From assembly GCF_029193575.1 (NCBI RefSeq), contig NZ_JARGCS010000031.1:50082-114081 (forward strand): a stretch of 64,000 nucleotides of DNA, written 5' to 3'. The position numbers and the translations under genes were made by a program. The stretch comes from Pseudomonas entomophila (lineage in GTDB: Bacteria; Pseudomonadota; Gammaproteobacteria; Pseudomonadales; Pseudomonadaceae). The notes under the pieces were generated by a model that was not told the DNA's origin, ran no database searches, and was given only the letters and a program-made list of their open reading frames with translations. The first letter of the stretch is position 1. Each line of letters starts with the position of its first letter. Below, one piece after another: positions 1 through 10,214 of the stretch.

Positions 1-283
1 CATCGGCGACTGGCAATTTGTTGCCGTCATCGGCAACCGGGGCCGAGCCGTCATCGCTCTTCTTGCCGCCCTGGGCCACGTCGGGCTTGTCCTTGGGCTT
101 GGCCTGGGGGACCTTGTCGTCGCGTGCCGGGGCGTTGTCACGCGCTTGCTTGGCCATCACCTGGCCGAAGCCCCCGCCCTGGCTGGCCGGGGCTTGCAGG
201 GCTTTGTCCGGGGTGTTGGCCGGGGCGCGCGACGGCGCGTTCGCCAGCCCCGTTTGCAGCAATGGATTGGATGCGACAGGCAT
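1..283 (-). CDS. fliK: Flagellar hook-length control protein FliK, N-terminal part (cut by window edge)
   Basis: The reading frame opens at an ATG (283-281) preceded by GGAGA and runs off the left edge, so only about 94 N-terminal residues are visible. They begin MPVASNPLLQTG and are rich in Pro, Ala, Lys, Gln and Asp, as expected for the disordered secreted part of FliK, the molecular ruler that is exported through the hook and switches substrate specificity of the export gate. The C-terminal switch domain lies outside the window. The call rests mainly on position (last in the minus-strand fliE-to-fliK order) and composition; sequence similarity alone in such a region is weak. Confidence 0.75.
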   Translation of the reverse strand, partial: MPVASNPLLQTGLANAPSRAPANTPDKALQAPASQGGGFGQVMAKQARDNAPARDDKVPQAKPKDKPDVAQGGKKSDDGSAPVADDGNKLPVAD

Positions 284-355
284 GTAAAGGTCTCCGCGCC
301 AGAAACGAAAAAGCGTCTGGAACCAAGACAGGCAAAACTCGCGCCAGTTTGTGAA

Positions 356-703
356 CTAGTTGGCGGAAACCCGCTGCCGTTCACTGCGGTAGAAGCGCTG
401 GACTTCGAGGAATTCCTGGTCGATGCGGTTGATCAGGTCTTCGATGCCGTACAGCGGCTGTTGGCGCACGCGGTCTTCCAGCTGTTGGCACAGGCTGGCC
501 AGGCCGACAGCGCCCATGTTGCTGCTACTGCCCTTGAAGCTATGGGCTGCCAGGCCCAGCTCGGCGGCATCCTTGGCCTCGTGCAACTGGTTCAGGCGCC
601 GCTCGGAGTCCTCGAGGAAGGTTTCCAGCAGTTGCAGGTAGCCATCTTCCATGACCTCCTGCAAGTCGTTGAGGACCTTGTGATCGATATGCATGTCAGT
701 CAC
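356..703 (-). CDS. hptB: Histidine phosphotransfer protein HptB
   Basis: A 115-residue single-domain Hpt protein. The phosphorylatable histidine is H54 in the motif AAHSFKGSSSNMGA. In P. aeruginosa HptB takes phosphate from hybrid kinases (RetS, PA1611 and others) and passes it to HsbR, controlling the HsbA switch between motility and biofilm. Here it lies directly downstream of hsbR and upstream of fliK on the same strand, so it sits inside the flagellar gene order. The start at 703 is chosen over the internal ATG at 694, which would also leave the domain intact. The family assignment is firm; the partners are taken from P. aeruginosa. Confidence 0.9.
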   Translation of the reverse strand: MTDMHIDHKVLNDLQEVMEDGYLQLLETFLEDSERRLNQLHEAKDAAELGLAAHSFKGSSSNMGAVGLASLCQQLEDRVRQQPLYGIEDLINRIDQEFLEVQRFYRSERQRVSAN

Positions 704-764
704 TTGCTCACTCCTTGATCAAGCTCGATTATGCCTGAGCGCTTCGCGCGGCTCACCAGGCCCT

Positions 765-2456
765 TTACCAGACGAATACCACCCGCGCCCGGCGACCACC
801 ATCCAACCACTCGGCCTGCGGGCTAAGACGCCGCACCAGGTTCAGCCCACGACCGCTGAAACCCTGTTCCTGGATCGGCCGCGCCAGCATCCTGGCCACG
901 TCGAAACCTGCGCCACTGTCGCGCACTTCGATCATCAGACGCCCGCCCCTCCCGACCGGTTCCACTTTCAGGTCGATGCGCACCAAACCCTCGTCCAACC
1001 GCGCCAAACGTTGCTTGCGCGCACTGTAGTAGACAGCGAAACCATGGGCATCGCGCTTGAGCCGGGAATCCAGACCCAGCACACCGTGCTCCAGGGCATT
1101 GGAGTACAGCTCGCTGAGCACGCTGTGCAACAGCCCGCCCAACGGGCGCAGCCCGTGGATTTCCTGCAACAACTGGACCAGATAAGGCACCGGGTTGAAA
1201 CGCTTGAGGCTGTCGGCCCGCATCTCGAAGGATAGCGACCAATCCAGGGGGCTGGAGCGCCCGCTGTCGGAATAGACCACAGGCAGCGGCGCCATCTGCT
1301 GGGGCGCGAGCATATGGATGTCGCACAGACTGATGTCATCGCGCGGGCTGCCACCGAAACGCGCCAGCGCCTGCATCACCTCCTCGAACAACTGCGCCGG
1401 GTCACGATTGGCTTGCAACACCCGCTGCAGGCGCTCGACACCGAACAGTTGGTCCTGGGCATCACCGGTGTCGACCACGCCATCGGACAGCAGGAACAAA
1501 CGTTCACCCGCCTGCAACGGCATCACCTCGGTGCCGTCGTCGAACTGCTCGGCGCCGAGGATGCCCAGGGGCAAGTGCCGCGAAGGCAGGGTCGCAAGCA
1601 CTTCGCCGGCAGCGGACAAGCGATAGCCGTCGGGCATGCCGCCGTTCCACACCTCCACGGTACCGCGCTGGAAGCTCAGGCTGAGCAGCAGCGCGCAGCA
1701 GAACATATCGACCGGTAGGATGCGCTTGAGCTTGGCGTTCATCTCGCGCAAGGTTTCCACCAGCCCGTAGCCCTTGGCGGTCATGCCATAGAACACCTCG
1801 GCCAGCGGCATGGCGCCGACCGCCGCCGGCAGGCCGTGGCCGGTGAAATCGCCGAGCAGCACGTGCATGTCGCCCGAGGGAGTGAACGCTGCCAGCAACA
1901 AGTCGCCGTTGAACAACGCATAGGGCGACTGCAGGTAGCGGATGTTCGACGAGCTCAGGCAACCGGAGTGGGCAACCTTGTCGAACACCGCCTTGGCCAC
2001 CCGTTGCTCATTGAGCAAGTGGTGGTGGTGACGGGCGATCTCGTCGCGCTGCTCCAGCACGGTGGCTTGCAGCCGGCGCAGGCGGTCCATGGCGCGGATC
2101 TTGGCGTTGAGGATCACCGCACTGTAGGGCTTGGCCATGAAGTCGTCGCCGCCAGCTTCGAGGCAGCGCACCAGGGCGTCTTCTTCATTGAGCGAGGTGA
2201 GGAAGATGATCGGCACCAACGCCTCGCCGGCCAGCGCCTTGATCCGCCGCGCCGCCTCGAAGCCGTCCATCACCGGCATCAGAGCATCGAGCAGCACCAG
2301 CTGCGGGCGTTTTTCGGCGAACAGCGCAACGGCCTGCTCGCCGTTTTCCGCAGTGAACACCTCATGGCCCTGGCGCCGCACTATCTGCGCAAGCAGCAGG
2401 CGGTCGGCCGCGCCATCCTCGGCGACCAGCACGCGCAGCGCGAATTCGGCTGACAT
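765..2456 (-). CDS. hsbR: Response regulator with PP2C phosphatase and HATPase kinase domains, HsbR
   Basis: About 563 residues. An N-terminal receiver domain (1-120) has the acceptor Asp at D57 in LVLLDALMP; a linker leads to a SpoIIE-like PP2C phosphatase (about 190-390; motifs GDFTGHGLPAA and LLSDGVVD); the C-terminal third (about 420-560) is an anti-sigma-type HATPase ending GFSGRGLNLVRRL. This matches HsbR, which dephosphorylates or phosphorylates the antagonist HsbA depending on its own phosphorylation. The ATG at 2456 is preferred over an upstream extension because it begins MSAEFALRVLVAEDG, right at the receiver domain, and sits 7 bp after the hsbA stop, which suggests translational coupling. 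Confidence 0.9.
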   Translation of the reverse strand: MSAEFALRVLVAEDGAADRLLLAQIVRRQGHEVFTAENGEQAVALFAEKRPQLVLLDALMPVMDGFEAARRIKALAGEALVPIIFLTSLNEEDALVRCLEAGGDDFMAKPYSAVILNAKIRAMDRLRRLQATVLEQRDEIARHHHHLLNEQRVAKAVFDKVAHSGCLSSSNIRYLQSPYALFNGDLLLAAFTPSGDMHVLLGDFTGHGLPAAVGAMPLAEVFYGMTAKGYGLVETLREMNAKLKRILPVDMFCCALLLSLSFQRGTVEVWNGGMPDGYRLSAAGEVLATLPSRHLPLGILGAEQFDDGTEVMPLQAGERLFLLSDGVVDTGDAQDQLFGVERLQRVLQANRDPAQLFEEVMQALARFGGSPRDDISLCDIHMLAPQQMAPLPVVYSDSGRSSPLDWSLSFEMRADSLKRFNPVPYLVQLLQEIHGLRPLGGLLHSVLSELYSNALEHGVLGLDSRLKRDAHGFAVYYSARKQRLARLDEGLVRIDLKVEPVGRGGRLMIEVRDSGAGFDVARMLARPIQEQGFSGRGLNLVRRLSPQAEWLDGGRRARVVFVW

Positions 2457-2463
2457 CGGCGGC

Positions 2464-2769
2464 TCAGCTGATATCGAAGAGCTTTTCGAAGTTGGAGATG
2501 GCGAGGATCTTGCGCACATCGGGGCTGGCGTGCACCACGCGGATATCCGCCTCCTCGCCGCCGATATGGTCGCGTAGCAGCAGCAACATGCCCAGCGCCG
2601 AGCTGTCCAGGTAGGTGGCGTCCTTCAGGTCGACCACGACCGAGTCGGGGGTCGGGTGCTGGCGTTCGTAGGCGTCCCTGAACTCCTGGTGCTTGCCAAA
2701 ATCGAAGCGCCCCTTGACCTTGATCGTGAGCTTTTTCCCGTCCTGCGAAAAATCAGATTCGACTGCCAT
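2464..2769 (-). CDS. hsbA: Anti-sigma factor antagonist HsbA (STAS domain)
   Basis: A 101-residue STAS-domain protein. The conserved phosphorylatable serine falls at S56 in YLDSSALGML, the same number reported for HsbA of P. aeruginosa, where unphosphorylated HsbA binds the anti-sigma factor FlgM and phosphorylated HsbA binds the diguanylate cyclase HsbD. It is first of the hsbA-hsbR-hptB set. In P. aeruginosa that set sits beside cheR-cheV-flgA-flgM; here it is between fliJ and fliK, about 47 kb from flgM. A weak sigma-70-like promoter lies upstream. Confidence 0.9.
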   Translation of the reverse strand: MAVESDFSQDGKKLTIKVKGRFDFGKHQEFRDAYERQHPTPDSVVVDLKDATYLDSSALGMLLLLRDHIGGEEADIRVVHASPDVRKILAISNFEKLFDIS

Positions 2770-2810
2770 GCGTGCGATTCCTTCGGTGATGGCGAATGCG
2801 GACTCTTGAA

Positions 2811-2839
2811 GGTTTAGCAGTCGATGGGGTGGGCTGCAA
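2811..2839 (-). promoter_or_regulatory. Candidate sigma-70 promoter for hsbA
   Basis: On the minus strand TTGCAG (2839-2834) and TAAACC (2816-2811) are separated by 17 bp, about 40 bp upstream of the hsbA ATG. Both hexamers are imperfect. A separate promoter would let the signalling genes be expressed apart from the upstream fli operon. Confidence 0.3.
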
Positions 2840-2894
2840 GGACGCCATCATGGAGCATGCAGGGGCAGCGCCGCGCTCAATGACAAGGGTGCAC

Positions 2895-2922
2895 CTGAGC
2901 GGGCTTGTCCCGCGATAGGGCC
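2895..2922. repeat. REP-like palindrome between hsbA and fliJ
   Basis: TGAGCGGGCTTGTCCCGCGATAGGGCC-type sequence with the arms GCGGG/CCCGC. The same core recurs in several other intergenic gaps in this window and is typical of P. putida-group repetitive extragenic palindromes. Confidence 0.7.
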
Positions 2923-2929
2923 TCGCAGA

Positions 2930-3382
2930 CTACAGATGCCCCTGGCGTGGCAAGCGCTGGCTCAACTCGTCGAGCAGTTTCTGCTCACGCTTGTCTTCGG
3001 CCCGCCGCGCCTCTTCCAGGTAGCGTTGCACCAGCTTGCGCAGCCCCTCCACACGGGCATAGGCCTGCTGCCAAGTGTCGCGCGCGTTGTTGAGGTTGGT
3101 CTGGTGCCAGCTCAAGCTCTGGCGCTGCTGGGTCATGGCTGTCTCCAGCTGCCCGAGAAAACGCTGGTAGTTGACCAGCCAACTGCCATTGACCCCCTGC
3201 CCTCCGCGGTCGATCCACTGCATCTGGTAGTCCTCGCGAAAGCGCTCCAGCTCCGCGAGCTTGGCCAAGGCCTGGTTCACCTGCTGCTGGAAATGCCCCA
3301 GGCGCTGAGCGGCCTTGCGCTCGGCCTCCTCGGCCATCTCCACCACCGGCGCCAGACGCGCGGCTCGCGTGGGCTGGGCCAT
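2930..3382 (-). CDS. fliJ: Flagellar export chaperone FliJ
   Basis: A 150-residue, highly charged, almost wholly alpha-helical protein with Glu/Lys/Arg/Gln heptad-like runs, as in FliJ, the coiled-coil stalk that sits in the FliI hexamer and recycles export chaperones at the export gate. It lies 6 bp downstream of the fliI stop in the standard fliHIJ order. Length and composition fit; the family is poorly conserved in sequence, so context carries much of the call. Confidence 0.92.
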   Translation of the reverse strand: MAQPTRAARLAPVVEMAEEAERKAAQRLGHFQQQVNQALAKLAELERFREDYQMQWIDRGGQGVNGSWLVNYQRFLGQLETAMTQQRQSLSWHQTNLNNARDTWQQAYARVEGLRKLVQRYLEEARRAEDKREQKLLDELSQRLPRQGHL

Positions 3383-3388
3383 GGTCTA

Positions 3389-4747
3389 TCAGCCGCCCGC
3401 CGCGGGGGCGAACACCGCGCCGAGTTCTTCGCGGCTCTGCGCCATGCCGACGTTCTCGTCCAGCCCCTGGCGCAGGAAGCCCACCAGTTTCGGCTGCAAA
3501 GCGATCGCCAGGTCCGTTTCCGGGTCCCCGCCGGCCACGTAGGCGCCCACGCTGATCAGGTCGCGGCTCTGCGACAGGCGCGACCACAGTTGCTTGAATT
3601 TCTGCGCCTGGCGCAGGTGGTCGGGGTCCACCACCTGCGGCATCACCCGACTGATCGACGCCTCGATGTCGATGGCCGGGTAATGCCCCTCCTCCGCCAG
3701 GCGCCGCGACAGCACGAAGTGGCCGTCGAGCACGCCACGCGCCGAGTCGGCGATCGGGTCCTGCTGGTCGTCGCCTTCGGACAGCACGGTGTAGAACGCG
3801 GTGATCGAGCCACCACCCGGCTCGCCGTTACCGGCGCGCTCCACCAGCTTGGGCAGCTTGGCGAACACCGATGGCGGGTAGCCACGGGTGGCCGGCGGCT
3901 CGCCGATGGCCAGGGCGATCTCGCGCTGGGCCTGGGCGAAACGGGTCAGCGAATCCATCAACAGGAGCACGTTCTTGCCCTTGTCGCGGAAGTATTCGGC
4001 GATGCGCGTGCAGTACATCGCCGCACGCAGGCGCATCAGGGGGGCGTCGTCCGCCGGGGACGCCACCACCACCGAGCGCTTGAGCCCTTCCTCGCCGAGG
4101 ATGTGCTCGATGAACTCCTTCACCTCGCGCCCCCGTTCACCGATCAGCCCGACCACGATGATCTCGGCCTCGGTGAAGCGCGTCATCATGCCCAGCAGTA
4201 CCGACTTACCGACACCGGTACCGGCGAACAGGCCGAGGCGCTGACCACGGCCGACCGTGAGCAGGCCATTGATGCTGCGGATGCCGACATCCAGCGGCTG
4301 GCTGATCGGGTCACGGTTGAGCGGGTTGATGATCGGCCCGTCCATCGGCACCCAGTCTTCGGCGCGCATACCGCCCTTGCCGTCCAGGGCGCGGCCGGCA
4401 CCGTCGAGCACTCGCCCGAGCATGCTCATGCCCATGGGCAGGCGGCCGCTGTCGTCCAGCGGCACCACGCGCGCGCCCGGGGCGATACCGGCGATGCTGC
4501 CGACCGGCATGAGGAACACCTTGGAACCGGCAAAGCCCATCACTTCGGCCTCGACCTGCACCGGGTGGTAGCTGTCGTCGTTGATCACCAGGCAGCGGCT
4601 GCCCACCGCGCCGCGCAGGCCCTCGGCCTCCAGGGTGAGGCCGACCATGCGCAACAGCCGGCCTTCGACCACTGGCTGTTCGGGCAGCTTCACCGCCTCG
4701 GCGTAGGTGCCCAGGCGCCTGGCGAAGCTGGTGCGGTCAAGGCGCAT
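3389..4747 (-). CDS. fliI: Flagellum-specific ATPase FliI
   Basis: A 452-residue F1-beta-like ATPase that powers the flagellar type III export apparatus with FliH and FliJ. Walker A is AGTGVGKS (175-182) and Walker B is [13 protein letters not shown] (about 260-272). Full family length. The ATG at 4747 overlaps the fliH stop by 11 bp, which supports coupled translation. Confidence 0.97.
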   Translation of the reverse strand: MRLDRTSFARRLGTYAEAVKLPEQPVVEGRLLRMVGLTLEAEGLRGAVGSRCLVINDDSYHPVQVEAEVMGFAGSKVFLMPVGSIAGIAPGARVVPLDDSGRLPMGMSMLGRVLDGAGRALDGKGGMRAEDWVPMDGPIINPLNRDPISQPLDVGIRSINGLLTVGRGQRLGLFAGTGVGKSVLLGMMTRFTEAEIIVVGLIGERGREVKEFIEHILGEEGLKRSVVVASPADDAPLMRLRAAMYCTRIAEYFRDKGKNVLLLMDSLTRFAQAQREIALAIGEPPATRGYPPSVFAKLPKLVERAGNGEPGGGSITAFYTVLSEGDDQQDPIADSARGVLDGHFVLSRRLAEEGHYPAIDIEASISRVMPQVVDPDHLRQAQKFKQLWSRLSQSRDLISVGAYVAGGDPETDLAIALQPKLVGFLRQGLDENVGMAQSREELGAVFAPAAGG

Positions 4748-5492
4748 CTGTTGCGTCCAGGTCGATGGACAGGTCCGGCGCGGCCGGGTGCAGGGCCTGG
4801 TCGTGCAACTGGTCGAACAGCTGCGCCACGGCTTTCTCCATGCGCGTTTCCATGGTCGCGTCGATACGGCTGTGGGCGGTCTCGATGCGGCAACCGCCGG
4901 GCAGCAGGGCTTCGTCTTCGAGCAGCTTCCAGCTTTCCTCGTGACGCTCGCGCAGGGCCTTGGCCTGTTCGAAGTCCTGCGGATTAAGGTGGATGCGGAT
5001 ATTGTCGGCGCCCATCGGCAGCAGCTTCAGGGCCTCGCGTAGCACATGGGTGATCTGGCTGGAGTCGCTGCGCAACTCGCGGCCGATCACCTGGCGGGTG
5101 ATGTGCGCGACCAGATGCACCAGGGTCTTCTCGATCTGCGTGTCCTGCTCGGCGATGGGCTCGAACAGGTGGCTCATCAGTTGCTCGAGGCTGGCCAACT
5201 TGGCGGCCAGTGCCGTTTCGGCCTCCTGGCGCACCTTCAGCTGGGTGCTGTGAAAACCCTCGCGCTCGCCGGTGGCAAAGCCTTCGTTGTAGGCCTCCTG
5301 GCGGATGGCTTCGAGCTCTTCGAGCGTCAGCGGCTGGACTTCCTCCAGCGGCACTTCCTCGACTTCTTCCTCGACAACCTCAGGCTCCGGCTCGGGCTCA
5401 GGTTCCGGGTCGAAGCTGGGTAGAGCCCAGACGTCGACGCCCTCGAGGTCGCGGGCGCGGATCAGGTCGCTGGGGTGTTCTTTCGTGGACAT
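4737..5492 (-). CDS. fliH: Flagellar assembly protein FliH
   Basis: A 251-residue negative regulator and stator-like partner of the FliI ATPase, linking it to the C-ring. The N-terminus carries a run of alternating Glu/Pro (EPEPEPEPE) and a very acidic [12 protein letters not shown] stretch, a linker not seen in the shorter enteric FliH; a helical Ala/Gln/Glu-rich centre and the conserved C-terminal FliH/VATPase-E domain follow. It sits between fliG (108-bp gap carrying a palindromic repeat) and fliI (overlap). Confidence 0.95.
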   Translation of the reverse strand: MSTKEHPSDLIRARDLEGVDVWALPSFDPEPEPEPEPEVVEEEVEEVPLEEVQPLTLEELEAIRQEAYNEGFATGEREGFHSTQLKVRQEAETALAAKLASLEQLMSHLFEPIAEQDTQIEKTLVHLVAHITRQVIGRELRSDSSQITHVLREALKLLPMGADNIRIHLNPQDFEQAKALRERHEESWKLLEDEALLPGGCRIETAHSRIDATMETRMEKAVAQLFDQLHDQALHPAAPDLSIDLDATDAP

Positions 5493-5541
5493 GCGTTCGG
5501 GTACTCGAAAACCGGTTGCAAGGGGAGCGAGCGCGCCGCCC

Positions 5542-5569
5542 TCCTGCAGGAGCGGGCTTGCCCCGCGCC
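5542..5569. repeat. REP-like palindrome between fliG and fliH
   Basis: CTCCTGCAGGAGCGGGCTTGCCCCGCGCC: two short palindromes in tandem (CTCCTGCAGGAG and GCGGG...CCCGC). It interrupts an otherwise tight operon and could lower downstream expression or stabilise the upstream mRNA end; no T-tract follows. Confidence 0.6.
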
Positions 5570-5600
5570 TCCAGGGGTGGCGTCGGCATCAATCTCGGCG

Positions 5601-6620
5601 TCAGATCATTTCCTCGGCGCCCTTGCCGCCGAGCACGATCTCGCCGGCCTCGGCCATACGCCGGGCGATGGTGAGGATTTCCTTCTGCGCCGTCTCCACG
5701 TCGCTGACGCGCACCGGGCCCTTGGCCTCGAGGTCGTCACGCAGCAGCTCCGAGGCACGCTTGGACATGTTCTTGAAGATCTTGTCCTTGACCTTCTCGT
5801 CGGCGCCCTTGAGCGACACCACCAGCACGTCCGAGGACACCTCGCGCAACAACGCCTGGATGCCTCGGTCGTCGACGTCGGCCAGGTTGTTGAAAACGAA
5901 CATCAGGTCTTCGATCTGCTCGGACAGGTCGGCATCGATCTCGCGGATCGAATCCATCAGCTGGCCTTCCACGGAGCTGTCGAGGAAGTTCATGATGTCG
6001 GCGGCGCGCTTGATGCCACCCAGGGTGGTGCGCGCGGCGTTGGAGTTGCCCGAGAACTGCTTCTCGAGGATCTGGTTCAGCTCCTTGAGCGCCGCCGGTT
6101 GCACGGTATTGAGCGACGACACGCGCAGGACGATGTCCAGGCGCACCTTGTGGTCGAAGTTGCTCAGCACCTCACCGGCCTGGTCGGGGTCGAGGTAGGC
6201 GACCACGATGGCTTGGATCTGCGGGTGCTCGTAACGGATGACATCGGCCACGGCGCGCGGCTCCATCCACTTGAGGCTGTCCAGGCCGCTGGTGTTGCCA
6301 CCGAGCAGGATGCGGTCGATCAGGCCGTTGGCCTTGTCCTCGCCGAGGGCCTGGTTGAGCATCTTGCGGATGTAGCCGTCGGAGCCAACGCCCAGGCTGG
6401 TCTGGTCGCCGACGATCTCGACGAACTCGCTCATCACCTGCTCGACCTGCTCGCGGTGCACGTTGCCCATCTGCGCCATGGCCACGCCGACCCGCTGCAC
6501 TTCCTTGGGCCCCATGTGGCGCAGCACCTGGGCCGCGTCGGTCTCGCCCAGGGACAGCAGGAGAATCGCCGCCTTGTCGACGCGGCTCAGCTTGGCGGTA
6601 ACGGCTCGGTTGTCACTCAT
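5601..6620 (-). CDS. fliG: Flagellar motor switch protein FliG
   Basis: A 339-residue C-ring protein that contacts the MS ring (FliF), FliM and the stator. It shows the ARM-like middle domain with the EHPQIQAIVVAYLDPDQA segment and the C-terminal torque domain with charged helices near residues 280-300 (KGADEKVKDKIFKNMSKRA). Its ATG overlaps the end of fliF by 8 bp. No unusual features. Confidence 0.97.
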   Translation of the reverse strand: MSDNRAVTAKLSRVDKAAILLLSLGETDAAQVLRHMGPKEVQRVGVAMAQMGNVHREQVEQVMSEFVEIVGDQTSLGVGSDGYIRKMLNQALGEDKANGLIDRILLGGNTSGLDSLKWMEPRAVADVIRYEHPQIQAIVVAYLDPDQAGEVLSNFDHKVRLDIVLRVSSLNTVQPAALKELNQILEKQFSGNSNAARTTLGGIKRAADIMNFLDSSVEGQLMDSIREIDADLSEQIEDLMFVFNNLADVDDRGIQALLREVSSDVLVVSLKGADEKVKDKIFKNMSKRASELLRDDLEAKGPVRVSDVETAQKEILTIARRMAEAGEIVLGGKGAEEMI

Positions 6621-8391
6621 CGGCGTTGATCCACTCTTTCACGACCTGGGCCACGCGGCCCGGGTCTTCGGCCACCAGGCCCTTGATTGCGTTCAGTTGC
6701 GCCTCATAGCCTTCGCTCGGGCTTGGCAGCAGGATGCTGCTCGGGCCGCCGAGGCTGACGCGGTCGTTGCCCAGCTCGCCATCCAGGCCGATCATGCCGC
6801 CCAATTCCATGTCGCTGTCGCTGGCCGCACTCTTGTTGCCGCCGGTGATGTTATTGAGCACCGGACGCAGCACGCCGAACACCAGCACCAGGATGAACAG
6901 CACACCCAGCAACTGCTTGACGATGTCCCAGAACCACGGCTGCGAGTAGAACGGAATGTCGGCCAGCTCCTCGCCACGGTCGGCGGCGAACGGCACGTTG
7001 ATCACGGTCACGCTGTCGCCACGGCTGGCATCGAAGCCTACGGCGTCCTGCACCAGTCGGGTGAAGCGCGCCAAGTCCTCGGTCCCCCACGGCGCACGGG
7101 TGGCGGCGCCGGTGGCGGCGTCGAGCTTGACCTGGTCGTCGACCACCACGGCCACCGACAGGCGGGTCAGGCGACCCTGCTGCTGGCGGGTGTGGCTGAT
7201 CGAACGGTCCAGTTCGAAGTTCTTGGTGCTCTGGGTGCGCTTGTCGGCCGGGTACGGCGCCAGCATCGGCTGGCCCGTGGCCGGGTCCATGATCTGCTGG
7301 CCGTTGGCGTCGACCAGTGGCTGGCCAGGCTGAATGGCACCTGCGGCCGACGCGGCGGTGGTGGCGTTTTCCGGGGCGTTGGCGCCGGTCGGCGGCTGGT
7401 TGCTCAGCGCGCCCGGCACGCCTTGCGGGCCCTGGCTGCTGGAGCGTTGTTCGTTGACCGACTGCTCGCTGCGCAGGGCCGGCTGGTCGGGGTTGAACTG
7501 CTCGGAGGTGGACTCCACGGCGCTGAAGTCGACGTCGGCGGACACTTCCGCCTTGTAGCGGTCGTTGCCCAGCACCGGTTGCAGGATATTGTGCACGCGC
7601 TGGGTCAGCAGGCCTTCCATGCGGCGGCTGTAGTCGAACTGCTTGCCGGCCATGGTCAGCGCGGTGTCTTGCAGCTGGTCGGAGAGCAGGTTGCCTTTCT
7701 GGTCGACCACGGTGACCTGGGACTTGTCCAGCTCCGGCACGCTGGTCGCCACCAGGTTGACGATGGCCATGACCTGCCCGGCTTCCAGGGCACGGCCCGG
7801 GAACAGCTCGACCAGCACCGAGGCGCTGGGCTTGCGCTCGTCGCGCACGAACACCGAACTTTTCGGAATCGCCAGGTGCACGCGGGCGGCCTTGACGTTG
7901 TTCAGGCTGGAGATGGTGCGCGCCAGTTCGCCTTCCAGGCCGCGCCGATAGCGGGTGGCTTCCATGAACTGGCTGGTGCCCAGGCCCTGTTCCTTGTCGA
8001 GGATCTCGAAACCGATGTTGCCGTCACTGGGCGCGACGCCCGCGGCGGCCAGTTTCAGGCGGGCGCGGGAAATATCGTCAGCCTTGACCAGCAAGGCGCC
8101 GGAGTTCGGCTCGACGGTATAGGGGATGTCGGCCGCGGCCAGGGTTTCCATGACCTGCTTGGTGTCCATCCCGGCCAGGCTGCCGTAAAGCGGCCGGTAG
8201 TCCGGCTGCTGCGACCACAGCACCACGGCGAAACCGATCGCCACGCTGGCGGCCAACCCGACCAGCAGGCCGACCTGACGCAGCATGGGCATCTGCGAGA
8301 TGTTTTCCAGGAACGCCATGCCGAACAGCGGTGGCTTGGCCACGGGCGGGCCACTCTTGGCGGGGGCGTTATCGACGACTGCTTCGGCCAT
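6613..8391 (-). CDS. fliF: Flagellar MS-ring protein FliF
   Basis: A 592-residue protein forming the MS ring in the inner membrane. Two membrane segments are visible, one near residues 38-60 (VGLLVGLAASVAIGFAVVLW) and one near 490-510 (LLGVLFILVLVFGVLRPVL), with a YscJ/FliF ring-building periplasmic region between them and a cytoplasmic tail ending in the FliG-binding helix (VAEDPGRVAQVVKEWI). It lies 14 bp from fliE and overlaps fliG. Confidence 0.97.
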   Translation of the reverse strand: MAEAVVDNAPAKSGPPVAKPPLFGMAFLENISQMPMLRQVGLLVGLAASVAIGFAVVLWSQQPDYRPLYGSLAGMDTKQVMETLAAADIPYTVEPNSGALLVKADDISRARLKLAAAGVAPSDGNIGFEILDKEQGLGTSQFMEATRYRRGLEGELARTISSLNNVKAARVHLAIPKSSVFVRDERKPSASVLVELFPGRALEAGQVMAIVNLVATSVPELDKSQVTVVDQKGNLLSDQLQDTALTMAGKQFDYSRRMEGLLTQRVHNILQPVLGNDRYKAEVSADVDFSAVESTSEQFNPDQPALRSEQSVNEQRSSSQGPQGVPGALSNQPPTGANAPENATTAASAAGAIQPGQPLVDANGQQIMDPATGQPMLAPYPADKRTQSTKNFELDRSISHTRQQQGRLTRLSVAVVVDDQVKLDAATGAATRAPWGTEDLARFTRLVQDAVGFDASRGDSVTVINVPFAADRGEELADIPFYSQPWFWDIVKQLLGVLFILVLVFGVLRPVLNNITGGNKSAASDSDMELGGMIGLDGELGNDRVSLGGPSSILLPSPSEGYEAQLNAIKGLVAEDPGRVAQVVKEWINADE

Positions 8392-8405
8392 GACTCAATT
8401 CGTCC

Positions 8406-8738
8406 TCAAACCGGCATCTGCATGATGTCCTGGTACGCCTGCACCAGCTTGTTGCGCACCTGGGTCAGGGCCTGGAACGACACACTGGCTTTCTGTGAGG
8501 CGATCATCACGTCGGTGAGGTCGACGCCACCCTTGCCGATCTCGAAGGCGTTGGCCAGCTGGCTGGAGGCCTGCTGGGTATCGCTGACCTTGTTGATGGC
8601 CTGGCCGAGCATGTCGGCGAAGCTGCTTTGCCCTGGCGCCAGTTCCGGCGCGGCGGAAACCTTGGGCAGCGACATGGCGTCGGCCTGCATGGCGCGCATG
8701 TCCAACATCAGACGATTGAATTCAACACCTTGGCTCAT
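8406..8738 (-). CDS. fliE: Flagellar hook-basal body adaptor FliE
   Basis: A 110-residue rod-proximal adaptor that joins the MS ring to the rod. The conserved C-terminal pattern [27 protein letters not shown] is present. First gene of the fliEFGHIJ operon, with a sigma-54 promoter upstream. Confidence 0.96.
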   Translation of the reverse strand: MSQGVEFNRLMLDMRAMQADAMSLPKVSAAPELAPGQSSFADMLGQAINKVSDTQQASSQLANAFEIGKGGVDLTDVMIASQKASVSFQALTQVRNKLVQAYQDIMQMPV

Positions 8739-8797
8739 GAACTTCTCTCTCCGGCGGCCGCATTTTCTTGACGCTCATGCGGCGGATACCCAGAGCT

Positions 8798-8814
8798 AGC
8801 AACAAAAATGCCAG
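8798..8814 (-). promoter_or_regulatory. Sigma-54 promoter of the fliE operon
   Basis: Minus strand reads CTGGCATTTTTGTTGCT: TGGCAT, then TTGCT, with GG and GC separated by exactly 10 bp. It lies about 60 bp upstream of the fliE ATG and just downstream of the fleR stop. FleR or FleQ would be the enhancer-binding partner, by analogy with P. aeruginosa. Confidence 0.75.
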
Positions 8815-8843
8815 CCCCCGGCAACTCCCTTGAAAACTGTGTT

Positions 8844-10213
<1,370 letters not shown>

Positions 10214-10214
<1 letters not shown>

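Noticed and set aside
2936..4987. Long plus-strand open frame of 683 codons
   Set aside because: Antisense to fliJ, fliI and fliH, which have full-length family matches; His/Gln/Ala-rich composition is that of a GC-rich shadow frame.
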